Origin: an uncultured Bacteroidales bacterium
GTDB lineage: Bacteria > Bacteroidota > Bacteroidia > Bacteroidales > UBA3663
NCBI GenBank assembly: GCA_905236195.1
Contig: CAJOOX010000038.1
Span: 1-17,277, forward strand
Length of the DNA stretch: 17,277 nt
Direction of reading: 5' to 3'
The notes under the pieces are model-generated. The model worked only from the letters and a program-made list of their open reading frames with translations, did not search any database and had not been told where the DNA came from. The translations under genes and the position numbers were made by a program. Of this stretch, positions 14,165 through 17,277 are shown one piece after another. The stretch's first letter is position 1. Every line of letters starts with the position of its first letter.

Positions 14165-16666
14165 ATGCTGAAAACGATCAAGTCCATAGGAATGGCACTG
14201 GGTCTGATGCTGGTTCCCACAGCAGCAGCGCTTCTTTCGTCCTGCCAGGACAAGATGAAGGACTACTACGAGGAACCGGATTGGATTAAAGGCAGTATTT
14301 ATGAGATTCTGGAGGAAAGAGGCGACTATACGCTGTTCCTCTCGGCTGTTGACCGTTGTGACTACAAGAGTCTGCTGAACGGCCGCGCCATCTTGACGGT
14401 TATGGCACCCAACGACGATGCCATGCGTTCGTATCTGCAAGCCAACTACGGCACCACGAAAGTGGAGGACATCTCCGTGAGCGAACTGAAGAAGTTGGTG
14501 GGTTTCCATCTGCTCTATTATTCGTTCGACAAGGACAAACTGGTGAATTTCCGTCCCAACGAAGGTGACGGAGCCACGGACGAGCAGAAGGAGGTGAACG
14601 CCGGTCTTTATTACAAGTTCCGTACCCGTTCGCAAGACGCGGTATCGCAGGAAGAACCTGCCCGTCTGATGCTCAGCGACGGTTCGCTGGTCGACACGAC
14701 TGGCGTAACGGTTGAGGTGTATCACCTGGAGCGCTTCATCCCGATTTTCAGCTATGCCATGTTCAACACCAAGGTCATTGACGCGAAGTACAATTACGAA
14801 TATTTCTTCCCCGAATCCTCCTGGACCGGCGAGAACGGGTTCAACGTGAGCGATGCAACAGTCACCGAATATGCCGTACCCGCAAAGAACGGTTACATTT
14901 ACACGGTGGACCGCGTCATCAAACCGCTGGAGACCATTCACACAGAGCTGGCCAATAATTCGGATTATTCGCTCTTCCTGCAGTTGTATGATGCCGCAGC
15001 CTATTTTGCAGCCGACGACAACCTGACATCGGTTTACGGAGGCGGTACGCACACCTACTACCAGCGCCTGTATGAGAACACCACTTTCCGTGTGCCCAAT
15101 ATCGACAGCGAATGGCCCGTGAGCGACTACATGCAGATGAGCACGCTGGCCAACACCTCCTATTCGGTATTTGCACCCACCAATGACGCTTTCAACGAGT
15201 TCTATACCTCCTATTGGGGAGACCCCGAGGATCCCACGGGCTATCCGTTGGACGTACATTACGACAGTATCTCGACCGATGCCATCAACTACCTGCTTTC
15301 GAACAGCGTGAATCCCAACAACATGGTATTCCCTGAGGAAATCAAGAACGGCGACGTCGAGAACCTCTTCACCAAAACGACGATTCTGTTCGATGTGGAC
15401 GCAGTGCCTCAGCAGAACCGCAAGATGTGTGTGAACGGCGTTCTCTACGGTCAGTCCATCCTGACACCTCCTGCCGTGTTCGGATCGGTGACCGGTCCCG
15501 CCTACAAGTACAAGCGTTACAATTTGTTCCTGCGCATGCTGGGTTCAAGCGATATGCAGAGCACACTCACCGACATGGACGTCAACTTCATCATGCTCTA
15601 CCCGAACAACACCCAGTTCGAGGCAAACAACATCTGGTATGATGCTGCAAGCGACAAGCTGAAGAACGGACCTGTGGGCTCCACAACGGCAGGCAACCTG
15701 GGTTCCGGCGAACAGGCCAATTTCGTCAACTCTCATATCATCAGTCTTCCCGGCGGAGAAGAAGAACTTCCCTCCACGGGCCTGAAGGTATATCGCACCC
15801 TCAACACCAACTACAAGCTTTATCTGTATGTCAAGAACGGCAAGATATCCAACTCGTTCAAGTACAATGGCCTCATCCATTATGCCGGTAACGACCAGAC
15901 AACTCTCGACTCGGTCTATACCGACTTTGAGGAACTCACTTTCCGCGGCACCTCTTGGAGCAACGGTCACTGCTACAGCTACGACCCGGGCAACGACCGG
16001 TTCCTGATGCGCGGGTCCAATTCCGAGGCCATCTATGCCAACTTCATTCCGATGATCTACTCGCACCGCAACGACGAGGGCACCCTGTTCCAGGGCTTCA
16101 TCAAAACCCTCATCCTTGCCAACATGATTGACGAGCAGGCCCAGACGATGAACTACATGACCGAGGACTGCATGATGCTCGTTCCCACTACCGACGCTAT
16201 CAAGGCAGCCATCCTGACAGGCAGATTCCCCTACATCACCACTACCGCCGAATCGGCAGATGATCCCGATTTCTGGAACAAGTGCACAGCACCTGCCGAT
16301 GGCACGGATGAGCAGACCTACCTGCAGCACTACATGCTTCAGTACTTCCTGCCTGAATCGACATCGCCCGCTACAGAATATCCCTATCCCGGCTGGGATC
16401 AGGATACCAGCATTCCGTCGATTGCAGACATTTCAAAGTCTCCGGCGCGTAACGCGAACATATACATATATGACAACGGCGGACATCTGTACGCACGTGC
16501 CGAGGCATCTGCCGAGTACAAAAATGCCGACGGACAGGATATCGTGCAGGGTCATGCCATTCCATTCCTTACGGATTATGACTGTCTGCCCTTCGTCTTC
16601 GATGACGGCTGTGTGCAGTTCATTACCGATGTATTCGAGAACAACTGGCCCGAGCAGCAGAAATAA
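14165..16666 (+). CDS. Fasciclin (FAS1) repeat lipoprotein of a SusC-type locus
   Basis: This 833-residue lipoprotein has lipobox LLSSC (Cys27), followed by acidic and polar residues as in surface-exposed Bacteroidota lipoproteins. FAS1-type H1 boxes are visible at about 77-90 (LTVMAPNDDAMRSYL), 333-346 (YSVFAPTNDAFNEF) and 669-683 (CMMLVPTTDAIKAAI). A weaker one is at about 474-488 (NFIMLYPNNTQFEA). This suggests four divergent FAS1 units at about 42-250, 253-435, 447-600 and 635-820. An H2-like FHLLYYSF lies at 114-121. FAS1 domains mediate adhesion or ligand contacts. In Bacteroidota such lipoproteins occur beside SusC/SusD pairs, where they may be accessory surface proteins. The SusC-like gene follows after 101 nt on the same strand. 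The ligand is unknown. Confidence 0.9.
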   Translation: MLKTIKSIGMALGLMLVPTAAALLSSCQDKMKDYYEEPDWIKGSIYEILEERGDYTLFLSAVDRCDYKSLLNGRAILTVMAPNDDAMRSYLQANYGTTKVEDISVSELKKLVGFHLLYYSFDKDKLVNFRPNEGDGATDEQKEVNAGLYYKFRTRSQDAVSQEEPARLMLSDGSLVDTTGVTVEVYHLERFIPIFSYAMFNTKVIDAKYNYEYFFPESSWTGENGFNVSDATVTEYAVPAKNGYIYTVDRVIKPLETIHTELANNSDYSLFLQLYDAAAYFAADDNLTSVYGGGTHTYYQRLYENTTFRVPNIDSEWPVSDYMQMSTLANTSYSVFAPTNDAFNEFYTSYWGDPEDPTGYPLDVHYDSISTDAINYLLSNSVNPNNMVFPEEIKNGDVENLFTKTTILFDVDAVPQQNRKMCVNGVLYGQSILTPPAVFGSVTGPAYKYKRYNLFLRMLGSSDMQSTLTDMDVNFIMLYPNNTQFEANNIWYDAASDKLKNGPVGSTTAGNLGSGEQANFVNSHIISLPGGEEELPSTGLKVYRTLNTNYKLYLYVKNGKISNSFKYNGLIHYAGNDQTTLDSVYTDFEELTFRGTSWSNGHCYSYDPGNDRFLMRGSNSEAIYANFIPMIYSHRNDEGTLFQGFIKTLILANMIDEQAQTMNYMTEDCMMLVPTTDAIKAAILTGRFPYITTTAESADDPDFWNKCTAPADGTDEQTYLQHYMLQYFLPESTSPATEYPYPGWDQDTSIPSIADISKSPARNANIYIYDNGGHLYARAEASAEYKNADGQDIVQGHAIPFLTDYDCLPFVFDDGCVQFITDVFENNWPEQQK

Positions 16667-16679
16667 TATCAACGTTTTC

Positions 16680-16720
16680 ATTAAGCCAGAAGAGCAATGA
16701 CAAGCTTGCTTAATCATTGC
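16680..16720 (+). promoter_or_regulatory. Interleaved complementary segments between the fasciclin and SusC-like genes
   Basis: ATTAAGC (16680-16686) can pair with GCTTAAT (16708-16714), and GCAATGA (16694-16700) can pair with TCATTGC (16714-16720). The two helices interleave, so they can form either an H-type pseudoknot or two alternative hairpins. No T-tract follows, so it is not an ordinary terminator. The element lies between the two genes of the locus and covers the ATG of a micro-ORF at 16697. Confidence 0.45.
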
Positions 16721-16771
16721 CATGGCGAGAAAACGAGCATGAAAATGAACGACATATCAATTAGAATATGA
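16697..16771 (+). CDS. Possible 24-residue micro-ORF overlapping the SusC-like start
   Basis: A frame opens at ATG 16697 (after AGAAGAGCA) and reads MTSLLNHCHGEKTS, then MKMNDISIRI. It ends at TGA 16769-16771, which overlaps the SusC-like ATG at 16768 in an ATGA junction. Internal ATGs at 16739 and 16745 are in the same frame. I recognise no domain. The overlap could couple translation of the receptor to this frame, but chance is a real alternative for a frame this short. Confidence 0.3.
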   Translation: MTSLLNHCHGEKTSMKMNDISIRI

Positions 16772-17277
16772 AACGTATATTAAAGCATATTTCCCTCATA
16801 CTTGCCCTTTTCATCACGGCAACGTCAGCCTATGCACAAGCTGTCGTGACGGGTACTGTGTATGAAGATTTCGGCGGAGCGAAAGAACCGATGATGGGTG
16901 TCAACATCGCTGTTGTCAACAGCCAGAACCGTACACTCACAGGTACCATCACCGATATGGACGGCAACTATTCCATCAAGATGCCCCAGGGTAATGACCT
17001 GACAATCGTGTTTTCCTTCATCGGCATGTCCGCTCAGCGCTTCCCGTTCACCGGGCAGAAAGTGCTGAACGTAACCATGAGTGAAGACTCCCAGCAATTG
17101 AAAGAAGTCGTTGTGGCCACAGAACGTGTGCAGCGCAGCGAACTCGGCGTGTCGGCCAAGACCTTCACCGGCTCGTCCCAGAGCATCAAGATGGACGACG
17201 TAATGGAAAGCCTACCCGTGACATCAGTCGAAGAGGCCCTGCAGGGCCAGCTCGCCGGTGTGGATATTCTGGCGGGC
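16768..17277 (+). CDS. SusC/RagA-family TonB-dependent outer-membrane receptor (N-terminal part)
   Basis: The first 170 codons are in the window and the gene continues past the right edge. Residues 1-23 form a signal peptide ending AYA before Q. Residues about 25-105 are the carboxypeptidase-regulatory-like domain typical of SusC proteins (GTVYEDFGG, GVNIAVVN, GTITDMDGNYSIKMPQG, FSFIGM). The stretch LKEVVVATERVQRSELG then leads into the TonB plug, whose beginning shows ESLPVTSVEEALQGQLAGVDI near 147-168. SusC proteins import oligosaccharides or peptides together with a SusD lipoprotein lid, using TonB energy. The SusD gene is not visible and may follow. The fasciclin lipoprotein gene is upstream in the same orientation. 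The family is certain; the substrate is not inferable. Confidence 0.96.
   Translation, partial: MKRILKHISLILALFITATSAYAQAVVTGTVYEDFGGAKEPMMGVNIAVVNSQNRTLTGTITDMDGNYSIKMPQGNDLTIVFSFIGMSAQRFPFTGQKVLNVTMSEDSQQLKEVVVATERVQRSELGVSAKTFTGSSQSIKMDDVMESLPVTSVEEALQGQLAGVDILAG

Noticed and set aside
13943..15259. 438-codon open frame on the minus strand
   Set aside because: It is antisense to the fasciclin lipoprotein gene and its promoter. The real gene has a signal peptide, a lipobox and FAS1 motifs, while this frame has none.
1..17277. Mobile elements, CRISPR arrays, phage or defence islands
   Set aside because: I found no transposase or integrase gene, no spaced direct-repeat array, no terminal inverted repeats around genes, and no recognisable defence gene. 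The two tRNA genes are not flanked by an integrase or a duplicated tRNA end.

Overview
The window comes from a member of the Bacteroidota, most likely order Bacteroidales and plausibly Prevotellaceae, with a fairly high GC content for that group. The evidence is a SusC/RagA-type TonB-dependent receptor preceded by a fasciclin lipoprotein, DUF4421, DUF3089 and DUF3667-like proteins, relaxed lipoboxes, and several promoters of the Bacteroidota type (a TTTG-like -33 box, 20 bases, then a TAnnTTTG -7 box). No insertion sequence, phage gene or CRISPR array is visible.

Region 1-5522 lies on the minus strand. Read in the direction of transcription, a short zinc-ribbon/membrane protein (5280-5522) is followed by a drug-efflux set: a lipoprotein periplasmic adaptor (4062-5171), an AcrB-like RND pump (852-4019), and a DUF4421 protein that runs off the left edge (1-842). 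The DUF4421 gene occupies the place where a TolC/OprM outer-membrane channel gene would often be found.

Region 5523-6117 is mostly non-coding. It holds a minus-strand promoter, a 20-bp tandem repeat, an intrinsic terminator, and tRNA-Leu(UAG) with its own promoter.

Region 6118-9697 is a tight minus-strand operon of three exported or membrane-bound proteins: the cell-wall endolytic transglycosylase MltG, a DUF3089 alpha/beta-hydrolase-like lipoprotein, and an M6-family secreted metalloprotease. The two junctions are ATGA start/stop overlaps. The mltG promoter lies back to back with the promoter of tRNA-Ser(GCU) at 9850-9937.

Region 10016-13888 is a plus-strand run of four closely packed genes: a YpfJ-type zinc metallopeptidase, a Nudix hydrolase, a class I PLP-dependent aminotransferase, and a LolC/E-FtsX-type ABC permease. 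It begins just after the tRNA-Ser terminator with no promoter of its own that I can see.

Region 14043-17277 starts with a clear promoter and a leader. These drive an 833-residue fasciclin-repeat lipoprotein and then the N-terminal 170 codons of a SusC/RagA receptor, cut off by the right edge. This looks like the start of an outer-membrane nutrient-uptake locus. The gap between these two genes holds complementary segments that could form a pseudoknot, and a micro-ORF whose stop codon overlaps the susC-like start.

There is no obvious new multi-gene defence or mobile system. The most interesting signals are the DUF4421/RND pairing, the envelope operon with 4-nt overlaps, the reduced DUF3667-like protein, and the structured junction ahead of the SusC gene.
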